A DNA stretch of 64,000 nt from Clostridia bacterium (GTDB lineage Bacteria > Bacillota > Clostridia > Oscillospirales > CAG-272). This document shows, one piece after another, positions 51,089-59,378 of this stretch (positions are counted from its first letter, which is position 1; the number at the start of each line of letters is the position of its first letter). The position numbers and the translations under genes are program-made. The stretch is taken from positions 1 to 64,000 of the forward strand of contig JAFVXI010000018.1 of NCBI GenBank assembly GCA_017501245.1, read 5' to 3'. The notes under the pieces are model-generated. The model had not been told where the DNA came from. It saw nothing but the letters and a program-made list of their open reading frames with translations, and searched no databases.

Positions 51089-52189
51089 TTATTGCTCGGG
51101 GAGGGCTATAACGCAAAGCTCCCAGGCGGGGACGCACCTCTGCCGCCTCAGATAAAGCTTGTAGCCGGGATGCTGCTCGGCGAGGTATAATATCAAGGAA
51201 TAGATATCACGTGATCTATGGTATACAGACACGAGAAGTGCGGGGGCGTGTCGGATTATCGTCTCCTTTGAGCCTATAAGAGCCTCAAGCTCCGCACCCT
51301 CTACGTCATACTTGATATAGTCGGGCGAGGAGGCGAGAGAGTCGGCGGACACGAGGCTGACCTCCTCACACTTATGCTCGTAGGAGGCGGTTGCGCCTAT
51401 CGAGGAATTTCTGTTTCCGCTTGAGGAAAAGCTGCCTACACTGCATTCGGAATATGCGGCGGCACATATGGGCTTGACCGAAATAGCATCCTCTGCCTCG
51501 GCGTATTTAACCAGGCGGCGGAATGTCTTAGGGTCGGGCTCAAGAGCTATGGCAGACCTCAGCGTGGGGATATGCTCCTTCATCTCTCTCAGCGTGTCAC
51601 CGTTATAGGCTCCGAGGTCGAGGGCTGTGGTGATGCGCCTTTTATTAATTAATGAATAGATCTCTCCGACCTCCGACCAAGCCTCCTCAAGATAGGAGAG
51701 CCTGCCCGAGAGCTTGAAGTGTATCACCTTGGCAAAGACTCTCCTTGAGAAATCGTCTGCGAGCGCATCGTAAGCCCTGCATATCTCGCTGTAATGAGCG
51801 TTATAAAACTCACGGTCAAAATACTCATCTACGCCTGCTACGGGCATATCGGGGATGTATAGATCCTCTGTTTTGTCAATATTGGTTAGCAAATCAAGTA
51901 CATCTTCCCTTCTCGAGCCGAAGGAAAGGAGGATGACGGGGTCGGGATATTCAACCTTTATATCCGAGAGCGAGCGCACGGTCATACCCCTGAAGGACTG
52001 CCCACGCACGAAGCCGTCGGAGGCAAAGATGCCAGAGGGGCAAACGCCGATGGAAGAGAGCCTGTCGATGAGCTTATCAGCGCCGTTTCCCATACCGTAG
52101 ATAACTATGGGGCGGCTCTGTGCCTTCAGGCTATCCCACATATCCCCCATACAGGGATACTGCGGCAGCTCGCTATAACCTATGCTCAT
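51089..52189 (-). CDS. FkbM-family methyltransferase
   Basis: A 366-residue protein. Residues 25-100 look like a small Rossmann segment (IVIYGMGNGADKLIDRLSS), similar to those in nucleotide-sugar or capsule proteins. The SAM-binding part is ALDLGAYNGDTLREM (about 195-209) with ALEPDP (about 220-225), and DYIKYDVEGAELEAL (about 298-312) is the typical FkbM core. These enzymes often methylate glycans or antibiotics. GGAAGGGAG precedes the ATG. It probably shares a transcript with the U32 gene. Confidence 0.8.
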   Translation of the reverse strand: MSIGYSELPQYPCMGDMWDSLKAQSRPIVIYGMGNGADKLIDRLSSIGVCPSGIFASDGFVRGQSFRGMTVRSLSDIKVEYPDPVILLSFGSRREDVLDLLTNIDKTEDLYIPDMPVAGVDEYFDREFYNAHYSEICRAYDALADDFSRRVFAKVIHFKLSGRLSYLEEAWSEVGEIYSLINKRRITTALDLGAYNGDTLREMKEHIPTLRSAIALEPDPKTFRRLVKYAEAEDAISVKPICAAAYSECSVGSFSSSGNRNSSIGATASYEHKCEEVSLVSADSLASSPDYIKYDVEGAELEALIGSKETIIRHAPALLVSVYHRSRDIYSLILYLAEQHPGYKLYLRRQRCVPAWELCVIALPEQ

Positions 52190-52254
52190 TTCTGCTCCCT
52201 TCCGCCCGAGCTGCTTCGGGCTTTTATGCTTTTATGACTTTTTCATTTCTCTGC

Positions 52255-52283
52255 TTGATTTGTGGTGCGAGGTGTGCTACAAT
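52255..52283 (+). promoter_or_regulatory. SigA promoter of the HIT gene
   Basis: TTGATT (52255-52260) and TACAAT (52278-52283) are 17 bases apart, 27 bases before the start codon. Confidence 0.65.
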
Positions 52284-52310
52284 TAAAGAAAAAACGCAGG
52301 AGAGATGAAT

Positions 52311-52649
52311 ATGGACTGCTTATTCTGTAAGATCATCAAGGGGGAGATCCCCTCATCTAAGGTTTACGAGGACGAGGCGTGCTACGCCTTTCTCGATATT
52401 GCGCCGCAGGCACGCGTGCATTGTCTTGTGATACCCAAGGAGCATATATGCTCTGCGGATGCTATCGACGGCGAGAGCGCAAAGGTGGTTGCGCATATCT
52501 TCACCAAGATCCCCGAGATCGCCAAGAGCCTCGGGCTCGGCGAGGGCTACCGCATCGTCACCAACGTGGGCGAATTTGGCTGCCAGTCCGTCAAGCATCT
52601 GCATTTCCATATCCTCGGCGGCGAAAAGCTCTCCGAGAGGATGGCGTAA
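52311..52649 (+). CDS. HIT family protein (HinT-like)
   Basis: A 112-residue purine nucleoside phosphoramidase-type protein. It has MDCLFCKIIKGEIPSSKVYE at the start and the histidine triad HLHFHIL (about 97-103). An ATG at 52305 abuts the AGGAGAG site without spacing; the ATG at 52311 has six bases and is preferred. Its own promoter and terminator are visible. Confidence 0.93.
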   Translation: MDCLFCKIIKGEIPSSKVYEDEACYAFLDIAPQARVHCLVIPKEHICSADAIDGESAKVVAHIFTKIPEIAKSLGLGEGYRIVTNVGEFGCQSVKHLHFHILGGEKLSERMA

Positions 52650-52771
52650 GTCCGGGCGAGCGGTTTTTGCTCCCCGTATGGGTCTCACTGCCCCGCCCTT
52701 CAGAGTATGCGCGGGCAGCGAAGGAGCTGTGCGGCTTCTGCCGTATCTCAATTAAAATGAGTATATCATAA

Positions 52772-52803
52772 AGCCCTGCGGCTGTCAAGCAGGGCTTTTT
52801 TCT
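52772..52803 (+). terminator. Terminator of the HIT gene
   Basis: AGCCCTGC / GCAGGGCT with a 12-base loop is followed by TTTTTTC. Confidence 0.85.
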
Positions 52804-53050
52804 TCGGACCTGCCTTTACGTGCGCCTTTATTTCTGCTAAAGAGCACGCTATACCTAGCTCAGAAGAGCTTCAAAAAGGAAAAAACCGGAGATAGCCCGA
52901 GCCTGAGAGAGTTATGAAAAAAGGAAAGCCGTGCGATAGCACATTGTGGGGAGAGTGCAAAAACAAAATGGAAAGACGAGATAAACCCAGGCGTAGAGAG
53001 AGCTTCAAAACAAATATAACGGATCGAAAAAGGAAGCGGCGAGGGAAAAA
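52804..53050. other. Gene-free purine-rich tract
   Basis: The plus strand is purine-rich from about 52860 to 53050 with repeated gagcttcaaaa (52868 and 53001) and gagagag words. The small frames on either strand lack ribosome binding sites. No gene is supported. Confidence 0.5.
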
Positions 53051-53051
53051 A

Positions 53052-53088
53052 ATAAAAGAGTGCGGCGGCTGCCACACTCTTTTATTTC
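53052..53088. terminator. Terminator of rplS
   Basis: AAAAGAGTG / CACTCTTTT with inner GGCGGC-like pairing is T-rich on both strands and ends the minus-strand rplS transcript. Confidence 0.75.
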
Positions 53089-53102
53089 GCTAAAGGAAGA
53101 TC

Positions 53103-53444
53103 TTAGATCTTTTCCTTAACCTTAGCTGCCTTACCAACTCTGTCGCGCAGATAGTAGAGCTTCGCACGGCGAACCTTCGCCTCACGGAAGACTACGATCT
53201 TCTCAACGTTGGGAGAATGAAGGGGGAAGGTCTTCTCAACGCCTACGCCGTAGGAAACACGTCTTACGGTGAAGGTCTCGGAGATGCCGCCGCCACGCTT
53301 AGCGATAACGGTACCCTCGAACATCTGAGTTCTGGTCTTCTCACCCTCGGTGATCCTGATGTAAACCTTAACACCGTCACCGATACCGAACTGGGGAACT
53401 TCGGTCTTTAACTGCTCACTTGCAAAAGCCTGGATCTTATCCAT
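53103..53444 (-). CDS. rplS: 50S ribosomal protein L19
   Basis: L19 lies at the subunit interface of the large ribosomal subunit. At 113 residues it matches the family, with [17 protein letters not shown], then [28 protein letters not shown] split by the usual turns, and [18 protein letters not shown] at the end. AAGGAGG precedes the ATG. In most Firmicutes it follows rpsP-rimM-trmD and precedes lepB in one direction; here it is divergent from lepB with its own promoter, leader and terminator. Confidence 0.97.
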   Translation of the reverse strand: MDKIQAFASEQLKTEVPQFGIGDGVKVYIRITEGEKTRTQMFEGTVIAKRGGGISETFTVRRVSYGVGVEKTFPLHSPNVEKIVVFREAKVRRAKLYYLRDRVGKAAKVKEKI

Positions 53445-53540
53445 TTTATGGCCCTCCTTAAACTACGAACATTCATGCATGAGCCGCAGAGGACTGTTCT
53501 GATATTCTACCGATGTATGCAAAAAGGCATACGCACAGTT
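53445..53540 (-). promoter_or_regulatory. rplS leader, possible L19 autoregulatory element
   Basis: The 95-base leader can form GTATGC-CTTTTT-GCATAC and a CATGCATG-centred hairpin ahead of the ribosome binding site. Firmicutes rplS genes often carry a structured L19 leader. I cannot confirm a match to that family by eye. Confidence 0.4.
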
Positions 53541-53546
53541 ACTAGC

Positions 53547-53576
53547 ATTATAACACAAGCGGACGTCATGTGTCAA
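53547..53576 (-). promoter_or_regulatory. SigA promoter of rplS
   Basis: On the minus strand TTGACA (53571-53576) and TATAAT (53547-53552) are 18 bases apart. Confidence 0.75.
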
Positions 53577-53658
53577 GTGCTTTTTTTGATTTTCCGAGAT
53601 TTGTGCGTTTTGGCGCACTTGCTCTGCCGTCGGGGGAGAAAATAGTGCAAAATGCTTA

Positions 53659-53687
53659 TTGTATTTTATTTTTATTTATGATAAAAT
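53659..53687 (+). promoter_or_regulatory. SigA promoter of the lepB operon
   Basis: TTGTAT (53659-53664) and TAAAAT (53682-53687) are 17 bases apart within very AT-rich DNA. Confidence 0.6.
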
Positions 53688-53719
53688 TATATTTGTATAA
53701 GTATGCGTAGGAGGTGGAA

Positions 53720-55399
53720 GTGTTGGAGAACGAGAAGAAGCTCGGCGACCCCGTCGAGCCGGAAAACGAATTCGAGATACCCGATGTGTCCACTATCGAG
53801 GCTGAGTTTGGCACCCGTGAGAAGGAGCCTACCCCCGAGCCCCCGAAAAAGAAGAAAAAGCGTAACAAAAACAAAAACGGCAAAAAGAGCCGTAATAACG
53901 ATATTAAGCCCCTCGCCGCCGAGGGAGAACCCGCCGCAGATGGTGAGCACGCCGCAGAGGTAGATCCTGCCGCAGAGGGTGACGCCACCAAGGTCGAGGT
54001 CATCTCCGAGGATAATGCCGAGGCTAAGAGCGACATAGATCCCGAGGCTGGGGCCAACGTCAATTCGGACATAGAGACCGAGGTCATAGGCGAGGCTAAA
54101 GGTGGCGATCAAAGCGTGAAGCCCGAGGCTGAGGCTGTCACCGATTCGTGTGCAGAAGCAGCCGCAGAGGCTGAGGTCGGTGTCAATGACGCTTCCGACG
54201 AGGATATTGCCGTCGAGGCTGAGCCTAAGGCTGTCGCAGCTGAGATCACGACAGCTGACGGAAGCGACTTAGAGGCAGGCAGCGACGTTAGCACCGAGAG
54301 CGCCGAAGTGCCCCACGAGAGCGACGAAGCCGCTGTGACCCCCGACAGGGCAAGCGAGGCTGACACGGCGTCGGAAGCAGACGAAGCATCGGACACTGAT
54401 GACGAGTTCATCCTCCCGGACGGAGAATTCCTTGCCCACCTAATGGCAGAGGACGCCGTAGGCGACGGCAGAAAGAGCGGCGAAAGAGAGTATGCCTTTC
54501 CCGACGATGCTCTCGCACCCGAGCCCGAGCCGGAGGAGCTACCATTCCCCGACGATGCGCTTGCGCCTATCGAGAGCGAGATAGTTATCACCGACCTGTT
54601 AGGCGACCCCATCGAGGAGCTCTGCGCCCCCGTGGAAGCAGAAGAGGACGGCACGGATGCGCCCGCCAAAGATAGCGACGCCGAAAGCGAGGAGAGTGAG
54701 GCAGACATAACCGAAGAGGAGCCCGAGCTCACGGAGGAGGAGCCGCAAGCTGAGGAGCCTTTGGCTGCCGACGAGCGCACCCCCGAGAAAAACCTCAACG
54801 AATACGACCCCGAGAAGCCCAGGAGGATCGACGGCGTCTTTGATTTTATCGAGCTTCTGATCTTCACGCTTGTTGCCGTGCTGGTTCTGACGACCTTCTT
54901 CGTCAAGCACGCTATCGTCGAGGGAAACTCAATGTACGACACGCTTGAGGACGGCGACATCCTTTTGATCTCCGACCTCTTCTACACGCCTAAGTGCGGC
55001 GATATCGTCGTTATCGAGGATTACACGACCGTGCTTAAGAAGCCCATCGTCAAGCGAGTTATTGCGACGGGTGGCCAGATCGTCAAGGTGACGAAAAACG
55101 GCGTGTATATCAACAAGAGCGAGATCATGCTCGACGAAAAATACGTCTACACAGACTACGAGGACTACGAATATTTGATAGCCGTGCCCGAGGAGATCGC
55201 TTCCCTGCCCGGCTTCCTGATCACGTCCGAGTTTTACGAGTTCCGTGTTCCCGACGGTCAGCTGTTCGTTATGGGAGATCACAGAAACGACTCCACCGAC
55301 TCAAGGGCTATCGGCTGCGTCTTAGAGGACGCCGTCCTCGGTCGGGTGCTGTTCCGCCTTTATCCTAACTTCGGTGATCCCGACAAGGATAATAAATAA
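53720..55399 (+). CDS. lepB: Signal peptidase I with a long acidic N-terminal extension
   Basis: A type I signal peptidase of about 559 residues, roughly three times the usual Gram-positive length. The C-terminal 185 residues are a normal enzyme: membrane helix (FIELLIFTLVAVLVLTTFFV), catalytic serine in EGNSMYDTL, lysine in KKPIVKRVIA, and MGDHRNDSTDSR. The first 370 residues are low-complexity: a lysine-rich patch (KKKKKRNKNKNGKKS, about 45-60) and then a very acidic Ala/Glu/Asp region with two near-identical FPDDALAP units. This part would lie in the cytoplasm. AGGAGG at 53709-53714 favours GTG 53720 or TTG 53723; the GTG at 53714 overlaps that site. It leads the lepB-rbgA-rnhB-yraN set. 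Confidence 0.9.
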   Translation: MLENEKKLGDPVEPENEFEIPDVSTIEAEFGTREKEPTPEPPKKKKKRNKNKNGKKSRNNDIKPLAAEGEPAADGEHAAEVDPAAEGDATKVEVISEDNAEAKSDIDPEAGANVNSDIETEVIGEAKGGDQSVKPEAEAVTDSCAEAAAEAEVGVNDASDEDIAVEAEPKAVAAEITTADGSDLEAGSDVSTESAEVPHESDEAAVTPDRASEADTASEADEASDTDDEFILPDGEFLAHLMAEDAVGDGRKSGEREYAFPDDALAPEPEPEELPFPDDALAPIESEIVITDLLGDPIEELCAPVEAEEDGTDAPAKDSDAESEESEADITEEEPELTEEEPQAEEPLAADERTPEKNLNEYDPEKPRRIDGVFDFIELLIFTLVAVLVLTTFFVKHAIVEGNSMYDTLEDGDILLISDLFYTPKCGDIVVIEDYTTVLKKPIVKRVIATGGQIVKVTKNGVYINKSEIMLDEKYVYTDYEDYEYLIAVPEEIASLPGFLITSEFYEFRVPDGQLFVMGDHRNDSTDSRAIGCVLEDAVLGRVLFRLYPNFGDPDKDNK

Positions 55400-55509
55400 G
55401 CTCCGACGGGGATATCGCCCCGGTTTGTCGGATTATGTAAACTATTGATTGCTTTTCGCCTGTTTTATCCTGCTTTGTGGTGGGTGATGGGCAAATGAAA
55501 GGAAGCTAA

Positions 55510-56379
55510 ATGGCTGCAAACCCTATACAGTGGTTTCCCGGGCATATGGCGAAAACGCGCCGAGTTATGCAGGAGTGCCTGCCTCAGGTGGACCTCGTCC
55601 TTGAGCTGCTTGACGCACGCATCCCCCATTCCTCGAAAAACCCGGAGATAGAAAAAATGCTCGGCACAAAGCCGAGGATCATAGTGCTTACCAAGGCGTC
55701 GCTCGCCGACCCTGCGGCTACTGCCGAATGGGTGCAGGAATACCGCAAGAGGGGCATTATGGCAGTTGCCGTAAACTCCACCACGGGCGAGGGCATCGAG
55801 GCTCTCTCCGCCGCCGTGCGCACCCTGATGGCAGAAAAGCTCGCCCGCTACCGTGAGAAGGGTATGGAGGGCAGAAAGCTCAAGTCCATGATCGTGGGCA
55901 TACCGAACGTGGGTAAGTCCTCGCTCATCAACAGGCTCGCAGGCTCGGTCAAGGCAAAGGTCGAAAACCGCCCTGGCGTTACCCTCGCTAAGCAATGGGT
56001 GCCGACGTCGATAGGACTCGATCTACTTGATATGCCCGGCGTGCTCTGGCCTAAGTTTGAGGACGAGAGAGTTGGAGAAAACCTCGCCTTCACGGGCGCT
56101 ATAAGAGATCATATCATTGATACGACCGAGATCGCCATGCTCCTTTGCAAGAGGCTCTACGAGGTCAGCCGCGAGCAGTTTTTGGCGAGATATAAGCTCA
56201 CCGACGCTGAGGCGGCAGATCTTGATTGCTACGACCTTTTCGAGCTTGTCGGAAGGAAGCGAGGAATGCTCCGCTCGGGCGGCGAGATCGACCACGAGAG
56301 GTGCGCCGCTATGCTGCTCGAGGAGTTCAGATCCGCAAAGATAGGAAGAATAACGCTTGAGAGGGTTGGTGATTTCTGA
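55510..56379 (+). CDS. rbgA: Ribosome biogenesis GTPase RbgA (YlqF)
   Basis: RbgA is a circularly permuted GTPase needed for late assembly of the 50S subunit. The 289-residue protein shows the permuted order: G4-like TKAS (61-64) comes before the P-loop GIPNVGKS (130-137), then the DMPG-type G3 (LLDMPGVLWP, about 175-184). The G4 motif lacks the usual aspartate (TKAS rather than NKAD), which may alter nucleotide specificity or be tolerated. WFPGHMAK at 8-15 is a family hallmark. GGAAG precedes the ATG. Confidence 0.93.
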   Translation: MAANPIQWFPGHMAKTRRVMQECLPQVDLVLELLDARIPHSSKNPEIEKMLGTKPRIIVLTKASLADPAATAEWVQEYRKRGIMAVAVNSTTGEGIEALSAAVRTLMAEKLARYREKGMEGRKLKSMIVGIPNVGKSSLINRLAGSVKAKVENRPGVTLAKQWVPTSIGLDLLDMPGVLWPKFEDERVGENLAFTGAIRDHIIDTTEIAMLLCKRLYEVSREQFLARYKLTDAEAADLDCYDLFELVGRKRGMLRSGGEIDHERCAAMLLEEFRSAKIGRITLERVGDF

Positions 56380-56978
56380 TGCCGAGCTTTGATATTGAGG
56401 AAGAGATCTACGCTAAGGGCTACACCGCCGTTTGCGGATGCGACGAGGCGGGACGAGGACCTTTATGCGGCCCTGTGGTTGCGGCGGCCGTCATACTGCC
56501 GAGGGGGCTGATCATAGATGGGCTCGACGACTCGAAAAAGCTCACCGAGAAAAAGCGTGAAAAGCTCTACGACGTGATAATCAAGGAGGCTCTCGCCTAC
56601 GCAATAGCCGAGGCAAGCCCCGAGGAGATCGACGAATACAACATACTTAACGCATCCATGCTCGCTATGAGGCGTGCCGTCGATGCGCTCGGCGTCAAGG
56701 CAGATTTTGCACTTATAGACGGAAACTGCTCGCGCGGCTTCGAGATCCCGACCGAAACGGTGGTCAAGGGCGACTCGAGGAGCTACTCGATAGCGGCAGC
56801 GTCCATCCTTGCCAAGGTCACGAGGGACAGAGGCTGCATCGAGCTCGACCGCCTTTATCCCGAATACGGCATAGCCAAGCACAAGGGCTACCCGACGAAG
56901 GAGCATATGGACGCAGTCAGGGAATTCGGCCCCGCTCCGATATACAGACGGACGTTTTTAAAGTTTTTGGATAAGTGA
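56379..56978 (+). CDS. rnhB: Ribonuclease HII
   Basis: RNase HII cleaves RNA in RNA-DNA hybrids and single ribonucleotides in DNA. The 199-residue protein has CGCDEAGRGPLCGPV (19-33; D22 and E23 metal ligands) and FALIDGN (about 111-117). It overlaps the rbgA stop by one base (TGATG). Confidence 0.96.
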   Translation: MPSFDIEEEIYAKGYTAVCGCDEAGRGPLCGPVVAAAVILPRGLIIDGLDDSKKLTEKKREKLYDVIIKEALAYAIAEASPEEIDEYNILNASMLAMRRAVDALGVKADFALIDGNCSRGFEIPTETVVKGDSRSYSIAAASILAKVTRDRGCIELDRLYPEYGIAKHKGYPTKEHMDAVREFGPAPIYRRTFLKFLDK

Positions 56979-57015
56979 TCGTACTTTCGCCGGATGAATG
57001 CGGATCTGACGATTT

Positions 57016-57037
57016 TTGACAATAATTGTTTGCATAT
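57016..57037 (+). repeat. Recurring AT-rich intergenic motif, copy 4
   Basis: It reads ttgacaataattgtttgcat, between rnhB and yraN. It begins with a consensus -35 hexamer but no good -10 box follows at 17 bases. Confidence 0.4.
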
Positions 57038-57072
57038 CGCATCGTTTTGCGCTTTTCAGGGAGGCAGGGCTT

Positions 57073-57516
57073 ATGAACATCCTCGGCATAAATACCGAAA
57101 AGAGAAAGCTCGGAAGCCTCGGCGAGGACGAGGCGGCGAGATACTTAAAGAAAAAGGGATATAAGATCCTCGAGCGCAACTATGCTCCCTTTGACAGCGA
57201 GATAGACATAATCGCCAAAGACCGTGTAGAGACCGTTTTCATAGAGGTCAAGACACGCTCAACGGATAAAAGCGACCCACGTGAGACACGCCCCGCCTCT
57301 GCCATAACACCCGAGAAGATGAGGGCGATAATCTCGGCGGCGAAGGTCTATATGGCGTATCACCCCGAGCACGGCAAGCTCCGCTTCGACGTCGTTGAGG
57401 TCTACGTCCGCTCTGAGGGCGGCAAAACCAAGGTCGAGAGGATAAACCACATCGAGGGAGCGTTCAATAACAACACCGCTCACCCCTCTCGCTTCTCAAA
57501 GCGCTACCGCGGCTAA
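57073..57516 (+). CDS. yraN: UPF0102/YraN family protein
   Basis: A 147-residue protein of the YraN family, related to Holliday-junction/nuclease folds: LGEDEAARYLKKKGYKILERNY, then DSEIDIIAKD, then FIEVKTRS carry the conserved E-D-ExK pattern. The function is not firmly known. An upstream frame exists from 57016, but the GGGAGG and ATG at 57073 are clear. Its usual neighbour rnhB is upstream. Confidence 0.92.
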   Translation: MNILGINTEKRKLGSLGEDEAARYLKKKGYKILERNYAPFDSEIDIIAKDRVETVFIEVKTRSTDKSDPRETRPASAITPEKMRAIISAAKVYMAYHPEHGKLRFDVVEVYVRSEGGKTKVERINHIEGAFNNNTAHPSRFSKRYRG

Positions 57517-57524
57517 GGCAGCTT

Positions 57525-57575
57525 CACATATCACAGCTTTGCTGTGTATCTCATCAACACGCAGTGTTGTATATT
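57525..57575. repeat. Hairpin-linker repeats upstream of thrC
   Basis: CACAGC/GCTGTG (57532-57546) and AACAC/GTGTT (57556-57568) are joined by tatctcatc, with catatcac before and gtatatta after. Confidence 0.7.
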
Positions 57576-57607
57576 AGCCATTCGTTAAACCAAAAAAGGA
57601 GAAAGAA

Positions 57608-59092
57608 ATGAATTACGTCAGCACAAGAGGAATTGACAACGAGGGCGTAAGCTCTGCATTTGCGATAAAGACCGGTCTTGCAAAGGACGGCGGCCTTTAT
57701 ATGCCCGAGAGCATACCCATGATAGACCTTGATTTCATTGGGGAGCTTTCCGCCCTGCCCTACACCGAGAGAGCCGCAAGGATACTCTCGCTCTTTCTGA
57801 CCGATTATACGATAGACGAGCTGAGAGAGGACGCCGAGGGCGCTTACGGCGGCGGAAAGTTTACGCCCGAGCCTGCACCCATTACCTCGCTCGGCGACAG
57901 CAGATATATGCTTGAATTATGGCACGGCCCCACCTCCGCCTTCAAGGATATGGCGCTTCAGATAATGCCCAGGCTATTTGTCAGAGCATTAAGAAAGACG
58001 GGCGAGGAGCGCCGAGCGCTCATCCTCGTTGCGACCTCAGGCGACACGGGAAAGGCTGCGCTCGAGGGCTACCGTGACGTTGAAGGCACTATGATCAAGG
58101 TCTTTTACCCCACGGGCGGCGTAAGCTCGGTGCAGAAGCTGCAGATGCAGACCCAGGAGGGCTCGAACGTTTCGGTCGAGGGCATCGTCGGCAACTTCGA
58201 CGACGCGCAGAGCGGCGTAAAGCGCATCTTCTCCGACGACGCTATCCGGAGGGAGCTTGACGGAGCCGGCGTTTTCCTCTCCAGCGCAAACTCCATCAAC
58301 TGGGGCAGGCTCGTCCCTCAGATCGTATACTACGTTTCGGCTTATGCCGATATGTACCGCACGGGCGCTATATCGCTCGGCGAGGAGGTAGACGTTTCGG
58401 TTCCTACGGGCAACTTCGGCAACATCTTTGCCGCTTATATCGCAAAGAGGATGGGCGTTCCGATCCGCAGGCTCGTTTGCGCATCAAACAAGAACAACGT
58501 TCTTACCGAGTTTTTCAAGAGCGGCGTCTACGACAAGAACCGTGAGTTCTTTACCACTATGTCGCCCTCTATGGATATCCTCATCTCCTCGAACCTCGAG
58601 AGACTCCTCTACCTCACCCTCGGTCAGGACAAGACGAGGGGATATATGGAAGAGCTGGCAAGACTTGGCAGATATGAGCTTTCGGCGGAGGACCTCGCCG
58701 CAATCTCCGAGAGCTTCGTCGGCTACTACACCGACGAGGAAGAGTGTCAGGCTACGGTCAAGGAGATCTACGAAAAGAAAAACTGCCTTATCGACACCCA
58801 TACGGCAGTTGCGATACACGCCACTAACGCCTATATGAACGACTTTAAGGCAGAGAGAAAGACCCTTACGGTCTCCACGGCGTCACCCTACAAGTTTGCA
58901 CGTGACGTACTCAACTCGCTGACCGATGCCAAGGACATCGGCGACCTCGAAGCACTCGAGGCGCTCAACAAGCTTACGGGCGTCGATATTCCTACCCCCC
59001 TTGCATCCGTGCTGAATAAGCAGCCGCGACACACGGGTATTATCGACCGCAGCGAGATGGAGGCCGCAACCGTCAGCTTCGCGAAGAGCTAA
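57608..59092 (+). CDS. thrC: Threonine synthase
   Basis: A PLP enzyme converting O-phosphohomoserine to threonine. The 494-residue protein belongs to the longer class with an N-terminal extension. The PLP lysine is K113 in TSAFKDMALQ, the phosphate loop is ATSGDTGKAALEG (about 143-155), and VPTGNFGN follows at about 265. AAAGGAG precedes the ATG. No other threonine-pathway gene is nearby. Its end overlaps the convergent DUF1540 gene by four bases. Confidence 0.96.
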   Translation: MNYVSTRGIDNEGVSSAFAIKTGLAKDGGLYMPESIPMIDLDFIGELSALPYTERAARILSLFLTDYTIDELREDAEGAYGGGKFTPEPAPITSLGDSRYMLELWHGPTSAFKDMALQIMPRLFVRALRKTGEERRALILVATSGDTGKAALEGYRDVEGTMIKVFYPTGGVSSVQKLQMQTQEGSNVSVEGIVGNFDDAQSGVKRIFSDDAIRRELDGAGVFLSSANSINWGRLVPQIVYYVSAYADMYRTGAISLGEEVDVSVPTGNFGNIFAAYIAKRMGVPIRRLVCASNKNNVLTEFFKSGVYDKNREFFTTMSPSMDILISSNLERLLYLTLGQDKTRGYMEELARLGRYELSAEDLAAISESFVGYYTDEEECQATVKEIYEKKNCLIDTHTAVAIHATNAYMNDFKAERKTLTVSTASPYKFARDVLNSLTDAKDIGDLEALEALNKLTGVDIPTPLASVLNKQPRHTGIIDRSEMEAATVSFAKS

Positions 59093-59271
59093 AACTCGCG
59101 AGGCTTGAAGGTGGCACACGAAGTGTTTGCCGAACAGGATGCCTCGTTCGGGCCGACGCAGATAGAGCCTGCGTAGCATTCGCTCTTTCCGCTGTGGTAT
59201 GCGCAGTTTTTAACGTCGCAGACGATGCCCTTGATGTGCTTCGCCTCGTTTTTTGCGCATTCGTTGTTCAT
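59089..59271 (-). CDS. DUF1540 cysteine-rich protein
   Basis: A 60-residue protein with seven cysteines in the DUF1540 pattern: IVCDVKNCAYHSGKSECYA, then ICVGPNEASCSANTSCATF. It probably binds a metal; the function is unknown. The frame extends further upstream, but the ATG at 59271 after GGAAG fits the family length. Confidence 0.82.
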   Translation of the reverse strand: MNNECAKNEAKHIKGIVCDVKNCAYHSGKSECYAGSICVGPNEASCSANTSCATFKPREF

Positions 59272-59296
59272 TCTTTTTTCTTCCAAGCTATTTTTC

Positions 59297-59365
59297 TCTT
59301 TTCCGCAGGCTCTTGCCTGCAACATCATTTTGCCCGAGGCGAGGTCTCGCTATTCGGGCGGCGGG
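59297..59365. repeat. Two palindromes with an atcatttt linker
   Basis: GCAGG/CCTGC (59307-59322) and GCCCGA/TCGGGC (59333-59359) are separated by aacatcatttt, similar to the hairpin-linker family. Confidence 0.4.
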
Positions 59366-59378
59366 AGATTTTTTCTAT

